From contig NZ_CP123897.1 in NCBI RefSeq assembly GCF_029910655.1, positions 4,577,547-4,641,546 on the forward strand: a DNA stretch of 64,000 nucleotides. Reading direction: 5' to 3'. Position 1 is the stretch's first letter, and every line of letters begins with the position of its first letter. Below, piece after piece: positions 1-9,378 of the stretch. Position numbers and translations under genes: made by a program. The notes below the pieces were generated by a model. That model saw only the letters and a program-made list of their open reading frames with translations. It was not told the DNA's origin and did no database searches. This stretch comes from Methylomonas sp. UP202 (GTDB lineage: Bacteria > Pseudomonadota > Gammaproteobacteria > Methylococcales > Methylomonadaceae).

Positions 1-338
1 CCAGCTTTTGGAATACCTACGAATTCAAAAACGGTGACTGGCAAGGATAGACAGTCGGTGGCGGCATCACCTTGCGCGACAATCAGGCGACTAACGACCC
101 ATCGGGCGCCGATCTGGAAGTGCCTGGCTACGAAACCGTGGATTTGATGGCCGCCTACAGCCGCAACATCGGCAAATCCAAAATCAGCGTGCAATTCAAC
201 GTCAACAATCTACTGGATAAGTACTACTACAGCTCCATCACGCCCTATCGCATCCCTTCGGCTCTGGGTTATGACACCAGTTACGTCAGCTTCGGTACGC
301 CCCGTTCGTTTATGGGTTCCATCAAAATCGAATACTGA
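1..338 (+). pseudogene. C-terminal end of a TonB-dependent receptor, interrupted by an in-frame stop
   Basis: The frame starting at base 3 encodes the last part of an outer-membrane beta-barrel. The segment VNNLLDKYYY and the terminal motif SFGTPRSFMGSIKIEY end in an aromatic residue, as outer-membrane barrels do. It matches the C-termini of the two full receptors at 2112-4697 and 11429-13966 closely. Upstream, the homologous strand reads SFWNTYEFKNGDWQG, then TAG (48-50), then TVGGGITLRD. The full receptors have L or F at that place, so a TTG-to-TAG change would explain the stop. The gene body lies outside the window. It is either a recent pseudogene, a sequencing error, or a gene expressed as two pieces; the last is unlikely because a barrel needs its terminal strands. 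Confidence 0.75.
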
Positions 339-495
339 ACTCCGTTAGATCACGGACGGCTATATCCGCATTCCGCCCCGCGCATCGTTTCGCCGGTAGC
401 CTTTTCCAACAATCGATGGCATAGTTTTATTACATTCAAGTTGGCGACATTCCCCACCATGCCGCCGACCAACAGGTTAAGGAACACACCTCGTC

Positions 496-1065
496 ATGAA
501 TAAAACCATCGCCATTGATGAACCGTTGACATGGCCCACCGAAACCGCCGCCGCGGTTTCAATCAACCCCTCCCTAGTCGGTAAACTCTACGACGACCAT
601 TATCAGGACTTGCAACGCTATCTGCGGCGGCATTGCCCCGATCGCGAATCGATGGAGGTGATATTGCAAGAGGTCTATTTGAAGCTGCTGGAAATGGACG
701 ACCTGAGCGCGATTCAAACGCCTGGCGCCTATCTGAACCGCTTGGCGCGAAATTTATTGATCGATCATTATCGCCGCCGACAGCGCGAGGGCGGCCACTG
801 GGTTAACGACAGCGAGGAAATCTGGGAAAACGCCGACGCCGGCTTCGACCACGAAACCGATCTGCATTACCGGCAACAGTTGGAAACCTACGAGCGCCTA
901 TTACAACAACTGCCGCCGCCGATTCCCGATGTGGTCTATCTGAACCGTTATCAAGGTGTCTCGCTGGAACAGATCGCCAAGCGCTACGGTAAGTCCAAAA
1001 GCTGGGTCGAAAAAACTATTGCGAAAGCGCTACTGTACTGCAGACAGCGCATGCAGGATTTTTGA
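496..1065 (+). CDS. FecI-type ECF sigma factor
   Basis: A 189-residue extracytoplasmic-function sigma factor of the iron-starvation (FecI) group. Region 2 lies at about residues 30-95 (LYDDHYQDLQRYLRRHCPD, then LARNLLIDHYRRR). Region 4 with its helix-turn-helix lies at about 140-180 (GVSLEQIAKRYGKSKSWVEKT). It would direct RNA polymerase to the receptor gene at 2112 once FecR signals ligand occupancy. The ATG start at 496 fits a family length of 160-190 residues. Its stop overlaps the start of the FecR gene by four bases, so the pair is translationally coupled. The specific siderophore cannot be told from the sequence. Confidence 0.93.
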   Translation: MNKTIAIDEPLTWPTETAAAVSINPSLVGKLYDDHYQDLQRYLRRHCPDRESMEVILQEVYLKLLEMDDLSAIQTPGAYLNRLARNLLIDHYRRRQREGGHWVNDSEEIWENADAGFDHETDLHYRQQLETYERLLQQLPPPIPDVVYLNRYQGVSLEQIAKRYGKSKSWVEKTIAKALLYCRQRMQDF

Positions 1066-2006
1066 ACGTGACCGATTCCGCTTACCGGACAAGCGACGCC
1101 GACGCCATCGCCAACGAAGCCGCGCACTGGGTTGCCCGGCTGGAATCCAGCCGGATGGACGAACACGAACGCCGTGCCTTCATGGCCTGGATCAGACAGT
1201 CGCCGGAACACCGCGCCCGATTTTTTGAGATGCGCCAACATTGGCAAGGCCTGGGCAGTGCCAGCGACACAGTTCCGACGCAGACCACAGCCTTTCGCGC
1301 GCCGGCACTCCGCTACGCGGCGGCGATTTTACTGGCGGTCGGCTTGCTGAGTTGGCATTTCAGATTACCGGACCGGCTGCAAGCCGATTTCACGACCGGG
1401 TCCGGCGAGTCAAAAACCGTACAATTGAGCGACGGCAGCGCGCTGTATCTGAACGCCGACACCGCGCTAGCGGTAGCATTCACCCCGCAAGGCCGACAAA
1501 TTCGACTGTTGCGCGGCGAAGTCGAGTGTCGGGTCGCCCACGACAGCCATCGGCCTTTCTTCGTCGTTGCCGGTCCGGATCGCGTCACCGCGCTGGGTAC
1601 CGACTTCAGCGTCTACCGCGACTCGGGGCAAACCACGGTATCGGTGTTCGAAAGCACCGTACAGGTTGAGCACGCCGACCACCTGGTCGGCGTATTAAAC
1701 CCTGGCCAACAGCAACATCTCGACGATGAAACCGGTGCCGCTCCGCCGCTTAACGGCGTCGGCGACGACGCCCGCGCCTGGCGTTACGGCCAATTGGTAT
1801 TTACCGCCCAATCGCTGACCGACGTGGTCGCTGAACTGAACCGCTACCGGCCAGGCAAGTTGGTTTTAATGAATCGGACGGCCGCCCAACGCAAAGTCAG
1901 CGGTGTTTTCAATATCAACGACCTGGAAAGCGCAATCCAGACCATTGCCAACACTGAGCAACTACGAATCGTTCGTTTGGGCGCTTGGCTGACGGCGATC
2001 TACTGA
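1062..2006 (+). CDS. FecR-type transmembrane anti-sigma regulator
   Basis: A 314-residue FecR protein, which senses receptor occupancy across the inner membrane and controls the cognate FecI factor. A DUF4880-type cytoplasmic segment lies at about residues 15-60 (EAAHWVARLESSRMDEHERRAFMAW). One transmembrane helix follows at about 85-102, then the periplasmic FecR domain (about 115-205, including SDGSALYLNADTALAV) and a C-terminal domain that contacts the receptor STN domain. The start is a TTG at 1062 overlapping the fecI stop; a GTG at 1068 is the alternative. The receptor gene follows after about 105 bases, completing a standard FecI-FecR-FecA arrangement. Confidence 0.92.
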   Translation: MNVTDSAYRTSDADAIANEAAHWVARLESSRMDEHERRAFMAWIRQSPEHRARFFEMRQHWQGLGSASDTVPTQTTAFRAPALRYAAAILLAVGLLSWHFRLPDRLQADFTTGSGESKTVQLSDGSALYLNADTALAVAFTPQGRQIRLLRGEVECRVAHDSHRPFFVVAGPDRVTALGTDFSVYRDSGQTTVSVFESTVQVEHADHLVGVLNPGQQQHLDDETGAAPPLNGVGDDARAWRYGQLVFTAQSLTDVVAELNRYRPGKLVLMNRTAAQRKVSGVFNINDLESAIQTIANTEQLRIVRLGAWLTAIY

Positions 2007-2111
2007 GCCTACCCGCAAAAAAATTCCGCGAATTTTTACGACCATCCCCCCGTCGTTTCGTCAGTGTAAAAGAAGGCCTACTTCGAGGCTAACCGAAAGG
2101 AAACGACACCG

Positions 2112-4697
2112 ATGACTCAAAAACCACTATCGCCGCTATTTTGCCTATTGTGCGCCGCGCTGCCCGCTTCGCTACCCGTGGCGGCCGCCGCCGAACCGGT
2201 CCAGTCCAGCAGCCAGGGACCGCAAGACTTCGAGCTGCCATCCCAAACCCTAGGCGAGGCCCTCAAAGCTTTCAGCCGCCAAACCCGCTTGCAATTGTTT
2301 TACGATGCGGAACTGGTGGCCGGCAAAATCAGCCCCGCGCTTCAGGGGCGTTTTACGCCAAGCGCCGCGCTACAAAAAATCCTGGAGAACAGTGGGATAC
2401 GTTATCGCCTGGAAAACGGGAACACGCTGGTTTTGGAAAAAGCCCCAACGAAACCCGATCAGCCGCAATCGGCGAATACACTGCCCTCGGTCACTGTCGT
2501 CGGCCAAACCGTTCAATTCGACGCCACCGATCCGTATAACGAAGATTACGTGCTGCCGAACGCCACCAGCGGCACCAAGACCGACACACCGATCATGGAA
2601 ACGCCGTTGAACGTGCAGGTGATATCCAAACAGGTGTTGAAGGATCAGCAGGTCATCAACCTGGGCCAGGCCTTGAAGAACGTCAGCGGCGTGACCACCG
2701 GCAGTTTTGCTTACGGCACGGGGAATGCCAACGTCGCCAACCAGCAAATCACGTTGAGGGGCTTTGCCTCGGAAACCTTCTTTCGTAACGGCTTTAGATT
2801 GCAACAAGGCTCGGCCCAGCGTGAAATGGCTAACGTGGAAAGTGTAGAAGTTCTGAAAGGCCCGGCCGCCATTTTATATGGCCTGGCCGAGCCGGGCGGC
2901 ATGGTCAACGTCGTCACCAAGCAACCGTTAGCCACGCCCTATTATTCCGCCAGCCAACAGTTCGGTTCTTATGATCTATATCGAACCGTATTGGATGCCA
3001 CCGGTCCGCTGACCCAAGACGACACCTTGCTTTACCGCACGGTTTTTTCGTATGAAAACAGCAATTCCTTCCGCGACTTGGTCTTCAATGACAGCGTGTT
3101 TTTCGCGCCTTCGCTGAAATGGAATATCAGCCCTAAAACTCAGGCAATGCTGGAATTGGAATATCAGCATAAAAAGTTTGGCGCCGACGTTGCGGCCGTG
3201 CCGGCTATAAACGGTCAACTTCTGAATATTCCCAATAGCCGCAATTATGGCGAATATTCGCCAGGCCAGACCGATACCATTTTCGTGGGCATGAATTGGT
3301 CGCACCAATTCAACGACGATTGGTCGATCAAGCATCGGGTATCGGCCAATTTGAACGATAGCTTTATTCCGGTCAATAGTTACCCCGTTTTTAACCTGGC
3401 CGATCCCGCAACATTGGCGTTATTTCAAAGTTTTGCGCTTGGCCCCATCACGCCTAATTCTATTCCGCGATTGTCCTACATAAACCAGAAAAACGATAAA
3501 GACACCTACTCCACCAATCTCGATCTGGTGGGGCATTTCGATACGTTGGGCTTGAACCATACCCTGCTGTTCGGCGGCGACTATTACCGACTTGACTCTA
3601 GCGGTAGTTCCCAGACCGATTTTGGTTCTTTTTTAAATTGGTATGCGGGCGGTTCGGAACCATCGAATATCGATGCCTTCAACCCCAGCCATCCCGGCAG
3701 AAATTATCCACCGACGGTCGATCCGACCAGCTACAACAAAACCGTCACCAATACCGATCAATACGGCCTTTATTTCCAGGATCAGATCAAGCTACCTTAT
3801 AACTTTCAGGTGATGGGCGGTATTCGTTACCAGTACATTCATCAAAAGCAGTCATCGCAAAATTACACCGGCACGGTGACTCCACAAGACCCAACGACCC
3901 AAGACGCGGTGACGCCGCGCGTCGGCATTCTGTGGCAACCGCAAAGTTGGCTGAGCCTTTACGCCAACTATGTTGAAGGTTTTGGCGCCAATACTGGGAA
4001 AACCTATGTCAGTCCCGGCGTCAGCAAAACCATAGACCCCACCAGTGCCAGCCAATACGAAGGCGGTATCAAGACTTCGTTCTTTGACGGCCGCTTGCGC
4101 GCCACCTTGGCTTATTACGACCTGACCAAAACCAACTTAGCCTCAACCGACCCCAGGCATCTCAATGACTGCGGGGGCGGTCCCTGTCAGATCGCGGTTG
4201 GCGAAGTCCACAACCGCGGTCCGGAACTGGATATTCAAGGCGAGATTTTGCCGGGCTGGAATGCAATAGCCACTTACTCGTATACCGACACCACTATCAG
4301 CAAAACCAATCCGGAAAATGAAGCCTTTTTGGGCTTGTATCCGGTCGGGACTCGCAATTGGGGCGTACCGCGCAATACCGCCAGCGTTTTCAGTACCTAT
4401 GAATTTCAAAGCGACACTTTGAAAGGCTTCAAATTTGGCGGCGGGGTTAATCTGCAAAGCAGTCAATTGACTTGCTGTCTCGCGCCGCAATTTACCATCC
4501 CTGGCTATGCCACCGTTGATTTGTTGGCGGCCTACAGTATCAAGGTTGGAAAAACCAAAGTCAGTGCGCAGTTGAATGTGAATAACTTATTGGATAAGTA
4601 TTATTTCACCGGAGCCGGATTCGATAGTCCCAGCGTGATGTTTCCAACCTTCGGTCAACCACGGTTTTTCATGGGGTCTATCAGCGTTCAATATTAG
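2112..4697 (+). CDS. TonB-dependent siderophore receptor with N-terminal STN signalling domain
   Basis: An 861-residue outer-membrane receptor that imports a ferric siderophore using TonB energy and signals through its STN domain. A signal peptide (residues 1-27, ending PVAAAAEP) is followed by the STN domain (about 40-118), a plug (about 128-300, with the family motifs NVQVISKQVLKDQQ and VEVLKGPAAILYGLAEPGGMVN) and a 22-strand barrel ending SISVQY. A good ribosome site (AAAGGAAAC) stands before the ATG. It follows its own FecI-FecR pair. The plug and barrel are very like the receptor at 11429-13966, which suggests in-genome duplication. Substrate is unknown; the length and domain order are those of ferric-siderophore (FpvA/FhuE-like) receptors. 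Confidence 0.95.
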   Translation: MTQKPLSPLFCLLCAALPASLPVAAAAEPVQSSSQGPQDFELPSQTLGEALKAFSRQTRLQLFYDAELVAGKISPALQGRFTPSAALQKILENSGIRYRLENGNTLVLEKAPTKPDQPQSANTLPSVTVVGQTVQFDATDPYNEDYVLPNATSGTKTDTPIMETPLNVQVISKQVLKDQQVINLGQALKNVSGVTTGSFAYGTGNANVANQQITLRGFASETFFRNGFRLQQGSAQREMANVESVEVLKGPAAILYGLAEPGGMVNVVTKQPLATPYYSASQQFGSYDLYRTVLDATGPLTQDDTLLYRTVFSYENSNSFRDLVFNDSVFFAPSLKWNISPKTQAMLELEYQHKKFGADVAAVPAINGQLLNIPNSRNYGEYSPGQTDTIFVGMNWSHQFNDDWSIKHRVSANLNDSFIPVNSYPVFNLADPATLALFQSFALGPITPNSIPRLSYINQKNDKDTYSTNLDLVGHFDTLGLNHTLLFGGDYYRLDSSGSSQTDFGSFLNWYAGGSEPSNIDAFNPSHPGRNYPPTVDPTSYNKTVTNTDQYGLYFQDQIKLPYNFQVMGGIRYQYIHQKQSSQNYTGTVTPQDPTTQDAVTPRVGILWQPQSWLSLYANYVEGFGANTGKTYVSPGVSKTIDPTSASQYEGGIKTSFFDGRLRATLAYYDLTKTNLASTDPRHLNDCGGGPCQIAVGEVHNRGPELDIQGEILPGWNAIATYSYTDTTISKTNPENEAFLGLYPVGTRNWGVPRNTASVFSTYEFQSDTLKGFKFGGGVNLQSSQLTCCLAPQFTIPGYATVDLLAAYSIKVGKTKVSAQLNVNNLLDKYYFTGAGFDSPSVMFPTFGQPRFFMGSISVQY

Positions 4698-4848
4698 CCC
4701 AGGCAAAATGGAACGCCACGTTGGTCCCGCCTGGATGACGGCGGGCGTTCCTCGCCATAGGATGCCAGCCGCTAGCCAACAACAGCATCACGGGCATCGA
4801 TTGGCGAATCGGCTTACGCGATAGCGCGACGACAATTTGCGGTGTACC

Positions 4849-5418
4849 ATGCGCGAGAATTCACGCATTCACTCGACGCAAGCATCCCAACGCATGAACG
4901 ACTTGGCAAGGCACAGGGTTCAGTGCCTGATAGAAACCCACCAGAAGGATTTGCAGGCCATGTTGCGGCGGCGCCTGGATTGTCCGCAGGACGCCGCCGA
5001 TGTGGCCCAGGAAGCCTATCGGCGCCTGCTGAAGATCATCCCCGCTCAAGACATTCAGAGCCCCAAGGCCCTGCTGTTTCATATCGCCGGCCAATTGGCC
5101 GTCAACGTGCTGAACCGCCGGGACTGGCACGACGCCAAACACGACGGCGACGCGGCGCTCGAGGAGCAAACCAGCCGGGACCACAATCCCGAACAACAAT
5201 TAAGCCTATCGCAAACCCAAGCCGTGATTCGCGCCGCGATCGACTCGATGCCGCCGCGCCGGCGCGAAGCCTTCGTACTACATCGCTTTCATAATCACAC
5301 CTACCCGCAAATTGCCGACATCCTTGGCATTTCGGTGGCCATGGTGGAAAAACACGTCAGTGCCGGCCTGCTGACTTGCCGGCAGCACCTGCAGGATGCC
5401 GGCTTGTTGGAACCGTGA
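4849..5418 (+). CDS. FecI-type ECF sigma factor (second copy)
   Basis: An ECF sigma factor of the FecI group. Region 2 contains LRRRLDCPQDAADVAQEAYRRLL and region 4 contains YPQIADILGISVAMVEKHVSAGL, near the C-terminus. The start is uncertain: in-frame candidates are TTG 4837, ATG 4849 and ATG 4894, none with a clear ribosome site, and the conserved region begins just after 4894. A FecR gene follows after a 56-base gap. No receptor lies directly downstream in the same direction. The nearest receptor is convergent (6515-9103) and has its own FecI-FecR pair, so the target of this sigma factor may be elsewhere. Confidence 0.9.
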   Translation: MRENSRIHSTQASQRMNDLARHRVQCLIETHQKDLQAMLRRRLDCPQDAADVAQEAYRRLLKIIPAQDIQSPKALLFHIAGQLAVNVLNRRDWHDAKHDGDAALEEQTSRDHNPEQQLSLSQTQAVIRAAIDSMPPRRREAFVLHRFHNHTYPQIADILGISVAMVEKHVSAGLLTCRQHLQDAGLLEP

Positions 5419-5474
5419 CATGACTCGCCACTGGATTTTTGCGACGCGCCGCGCTGGCTCGACGGGAGCCGGCG

Positions 5475-6452
5475 ATGCCTGACCATCCCAACGCGCCGTC
5501 GCCGGCCGAGGCCGCCAGTGCTTGGTTTGCCCGGCTGCGTTCGCCGGACTGCGGCGCGGCGGACCGTTTCGAATTCGAACGCTGGCTGGCCGCCGATCCG
5601 CGCCACCGTCAGGAATATCAAACGTTGGAGTCGCTGTGGCAAGCCATGAGTCCGTTGCAGTCGGTCTATGCCGGTCCGTTAAGCGGTAAACCAGCTCGCC
5701 GCGCCGCCGCCAACCGTTTTTATCCTGTCGGTATCGCCGCCGCGCTGCTGTTGGCGGTTGGCCTCCTGTGGCGGAACCCTTATTTCGGCGAGCACTATCA
5801 ACACTACCATACCGACATCGGCGAACGGCTCGGCGTGACCTTGGCCGACGGCAGTTTGTTGGAATTGAACACCGCGACCGACGTCACGGTTCGATACGAC
5901 AAAGGCCGGCGCGAGTTGGCACTCGAACGCGGCGAACTGTTCGCGCAAGTCGCCCACCAACCCTGGCGACCTTTCGTGGTCAAGGCCGACGGCGGCGAAA
6001 CCCGCGACATCGGCACCCAATTCGCGGTCTATCACGGTCCGGCATCCACCACGGTCAGCGTGTTCGAAGGCGAAGTGGAAGTCCGCTCCGGCGCGGGTGC
6101 CCAAGCACTTGCCACCACCTCGCTGCGCGGCGGCGAGCAACTGGCCTACAACGCGTCCGGCCGTCAATCCGCACCGATCGCCATCGACATCGAAGCCCGC
6201 CAAGCCTGGCGGCGCGGCGAAATCATCTGGCGCGACCAAAGCTTGGCCCAGGTAGCCGCTGAAATCGAGCGCTACCATCCTGTCCGCATCCAACTGGCCT
6301 CGCCCGGACTGGCAAGCCAACGCATCAGCGGCGTGTTCAAGGCCGACGACCTGAACGGCATCGTCTCCGCCATCGCCGCATTGCTGGACGCCGAGGCGCG
6401 CCGGCCCTCGCCGGACGTCGTGGTATTTACCGAAAACCGGCAACGCTTGTAA
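5475..6452 (+). CDS. FecR-type transmembrane anti-sigma regulator (second copy)
   Basis: A 325-residue FecR-family protein: an N-terminal DUF4880-type segment (AASAWFARLRSPDCGAADRFEFERWLA), one transmembrane helix (about residues 75-92), the periplasmic FecR domain (containing LADGSLLELNTATDVTV), and a C-terminal domain with the motif RQAWRRGEIIWRDQSLAQV. The ATG at 5475 is preferred over an upstream TTG because GGGAG lies seven bases before it. It should hold the FecI factor at 4849-5418 in check or activate it. It converges on the receptor gene at 6515-9103, with only about 60 bases between the stop codons. Confidence 0.92.
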   Translation: MPDHPNAPSPAEAASAWFARLRSPDCGAADRFEFERWLAADPRHRQEYQTLESLWQAMSPLQSVYAGPLSGKPARRAAANRFYPVGIAAALLLAVGLLWRNPYFGEHYQHYHTDIGERLGVTLADGSLLELNTATDVTVRYDKGRRELALERGELFAQVAHQPWRPFVVKADGGETRDIGTQFAVYHGPASTTVSVFEGEVEVRSGAGAQALATTSLRGGEQLAYNASGRQSAPIAIDIEARQAWRRGEIIWRDQSLAQVAAEIERYHPVRIQLASPGLASQRISGVFKADDLNGIVSAIAALLDAEARRPSPDVVVFTENRQRL

Positions 6453-6514
6453 CCGCTTAACGCAAAGTGCGATTTTGCCTCTCGGCGGACTTCAAGGTAA
6501 CTCAACATTCGCAC

Positions 6515-9103
6515 TTAATACTCTAACTTTACAGATCCCATAATTGTGAGAGGCTCACCCGGCAAATTCCAAGCGCGATTTGCGTAATAAGGTGCACCGG
6601 TAAAATAATATCTTTTATCGAAAATATTATTTACGTTAAGCTGCGTAATTAGTTTTGTTGGACCAACATTCATCGTATAACCGGCAAACGTATCTACTCT
6701 CACATATCCTGGCAATTTATAGCTATTAGCATTGTCTCCTTCACGCGTTCCTGCAATATAGCTACCAATACCCACACTTAAGCCTTTTAACGACGATTGT
6801 TGAAAAGCATATTTTAACCAAGCACTTCCAGAGTGTTCCGCAACATTAGGTAAACGGTTGCCAATATTATTTCCAGGCGCCCCACCGTCAGCTGTAATGC
6901 GTGCATCAGTGAAAGCATAGCTGGTAATAAGACTAAGTCCGTCTGATAAACGACCAGCGATGTCAATCTCAATTCCTTGACTACGAGCTGCTCCAATTGT
7001 GTCGTAAATTCCGCCATCACTAACAAGTGTCAGCACATTCTTTTTATCAATATGGAAATAAGCGGTATTTGTTGTGAGGTTTCCGTCAAACCATTCTGTT
7101 TTAAACCCTGCCTCATATTGTTCAGTGGTTTCTGGGTTTAATGGCTGTCCATTTCCAGACCTACCATTATTTGTTCCAAATCCTTCTGTCCTATTACCGT
7201 ATACAGATAGCCATGTCCATGGGCGATATAGAATACCTACACGTGGGCTAAAGAATCCCTCATTTTGCTTTGCCAATACAATGTTATTAAAGCTTGGCAC
7301 GTAACCATTGTAGTTGCCATTTATATCCTCTGAATTTGTATATGAATTAGATGATCCTGAGGCAAGATGTGCCCAATCATAACGACCACCTCCTAATATT
7401 TGTAATTTGTCATCAAATAAGGAAATTTGATCTTGTAAATACAGGCCATACCAAGACGTTTGACTAACGAAGAAATTGTTTGGATGATTGATTCGCTGAT
7501 TCTCATAAGCGTTGAAATCTAAATTTGGATAAGTTGGGTTATAAAGATTAACTCGGGAGAATGAAAAGCCTCCACCGCCAAAATCTCCTGGCATTTTATA
7601 TGGACTATCGAAAGGTGCGTTTGCAGCGCTGAATCCAAAAAATCCACCAGATCTTGTTTCGTCAGAAAAATAATCTCCACCCAATAAAACATTATGATTT
7701 AATTCGCCTGTTTTAAACTTACCGTTCAAATTAAAGTAGGTTAGGTAGGTTTCTTGTGAATCATCAGTAAATTGAGATCCACGCCTTACCTGCATCGGAT
7801 CAGAACCTTGCTCTAATAAAGGCTGAAATACTGCGACTAAGACTTTACGGTAATGCAAATTAGCCCAGTTGCCGACAAAGCCGTTTTGTATCTTCCAGTT
7901 ATCATTAAATGAATGAGACCAATTAAAATCCAATAAAGTGCTGTCACTTGGATCTTCGTTAAATTTTGACCCTGGCTGCCCATAATTGGTGTTAATAGGA
8001 ACATTAGCAACTCTATTTCCAATTGCAGGAATACCCGTGTCATAAGGTAGCTTTCGATCCATGTATTCGAGACTTAGATTAAATTCAGTTTTGTCACTGG
8101 CTTGCCAATGCAATGCCGGCGCTACGAAAATCTGATTTTGACTAACAAAGTCTCGAAAAGAATTCCTATCGGTATAGCCGAAGTCCATGCGATAGCTTAA
8201 CGACTTGTCATCAGTGACAGGCCCTGTTGCCTCTGCAACTGTGCGGTAAAAGTCATAAGAGCCGAATTGCTGCTGTAATGAATAATGAACTTCGTCCTGT
8301 GGTTTTTTAGTTACAACGTTAACCATGCCGCCAGGTTCAACTCTACCGTACAACATAGCCGCAGAACCTTTCAAAACCTCAACTTGTTCTACATTGGCCA
8401 TATCGGTATTAAAGTTTGAAATTCTTTGCCCATTTCTAAATCTTGTGTAACGTGTTCCAAATCCACGAATCACAAAATCTTGGCCATTTGCTTCGCCATT
8501 CCATACGCGCTGCACACCGCTAACATTTTTTGTGGCATCTTCAATCACTATTGCTTGTTGGTCATCCAATACCTGCTGTGGAACAACTTGCACACTTATT
8601 GGAGTATCCATGAGCGGCGTATCGGTCTTTGTCGCAGTACTAGAACTCCAGACTGAATAGTTTTCGGTAGAATCAGAAGTCGCCTTCCCCACAACCCTCA
8701 CCGCCGGCAAAGTCGATGCCGCATTGCTTCCTGTCTCGGCAACCCTCACCGCCACCGCGCCCTCCGTTGTAAACGTATAAGTCAGACCGGTACCGACCAG
8801 GAGTTTTTTTAATGCGTCTTCGGCGGTGTACTCGCCATCCAGACCGGCCGTGGTTTTACCCTCGGTCAATTCAGCTTCCGCCGAATACAACAACCCGGAG
8901 TTGGTCGCAAACTGTCTTAACGCCTGCCCCAATGAACCGCCGCTAATGTGATAGTTATGCCTGATGCTGGCAGTATCCGTACTGGTCTCTGCATGCGCCG
9001 CTGCGGATACGGTGAGTGCGGAGGCCAGCAAGATGTGTTGGATGGCCTGGTGCAATCGCGAGGGTTGTAGACCTGAACGGCTGGTGTGACTCGTCATTGA
9101 CAT
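6515..9103 (-). CDS. TonB-dependent siderophore receptor with STN domain; base composition mosaic
   Basis: An 862-residue receptor: signal peptide (ends AAAHAET, about residue 40), STN domain (about 48-125), plug with TDTPLMDTPISVQVVPQQVL and VEVLKGSAAMLYGRVEPGGMVN, and a barrel ending MGSVKLEY. AAGGAG lies 9-14 bases before the ATG. The first roughly 420 coding bases (8690-9103, the STN part) are GC-rich like the neighbours. Everything from the plug onward (6515 to about 8690) is clearly AT-rich, with different codon use. That pattern fits replacement of the ligand-binding part by recombination while the signalling domain was kept. The FecI-FecR pair at 9379-10857 on the same strand is its likely regulator. 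Confidence 0.94.
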   Translation of the reverse strand: MSMTSHTSRSGLQPSRLHQAIQHILLASALTVSAAAHAETSTDTASIRHNYHISGGSLGQALRQFATNSGLLYSAEAELTEGKTTAGLDGEYTAEDALKKLLVGTGLTYTFTTEGAVAVRVAETGSNAASTLPAVRVVGKATSDSTENYSVWSSSTATKTDTPLMDTPISVQVVPQQVLDDQQAIVIEDATKNVSGVQRVWNGEANGQDFVIRGFGTRYTRFRNGQRISNFNTDMANVEQVEVLKGSAAMLYGRVEPGGMVNVVTKKPQDEVHYSLQQQFGSYDFYRTVAEATGPVTDDKSLSYRMDFGYTDRNSFRDFVSQNQIFVAPALHWQASDKTEFNLSLEYMDRKLPYDTGIPAIGNRVANVPINTNYGQPGSKFNEDPSDSTLLDFNWSHSFNDNWKIQNGFVGNWANLHYRKVLVAVFQPLLEQGSDPMQVRRGSQFTDDSQETYLTYFNLNGKFKTGELNHNVLLGGDYFSDETRSGGFFGFSAANAPFDSPYKMPGDFGGGGFSFSRVNLYNPTYPNLDFNAYENQRINHPNNFFVSQTSWYGLYLQDQISLFDDKLQILGGGRYDWAHLASGSSNSYTNSEDINGNYNGYVPSFNNIVLAKQNEGFFSPRVGILYRPWTWLSVYGNRTEGFGTNNGRSGNGQPLNPETTEQYEAGFKTEWFDGNLTTNTAYFHIDKKNVLTLVSDGGIYDTIGAARSQGIEIDIAGRLSDGLSLITSYAFTDARITADGGAPGNNIGNRLPNVAEHSGSAWLKYAFQQSSLKGLSVGIGSYIAGTREGDNANSYKLPGYVRVDTFAGYTMNVGPTKLITQLNVNNIFDKRYYFTGAPYYANRAWNLPGEPLTIMGSVKLEY

Positions 9104-9378
9104 CGGTTTTATCTCCTTTAAATAATGGTGTTGTCATTACCCTTGCCGGTCGAGATTCAAAATCCGGAACTCAAAAATGAAAAAAATTTCAAATATTTTT
9201 TAATTCAATGATTTTGTTGTAAAAATAGATTGATATTTTTGTGGTATGCGCAAGCACCGACTGTTGAAATTTAGGTGCAGCCGACTTGCTCTGGGAAACA
9301 CCGGAGTCCATAGAGTGGCTGCAGGTGCCAGTCATGGGTCAAGTTGCGGAACGCAGTGGTCCGAGTAAAACAATCCGA

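Noticed and set aside
9138..9378. Fur box upstream of the mosaic receptor
   Set aside because: The stretch is AT-rich but has no convincing GATAATGATAATCATTATC-like 19-base match.
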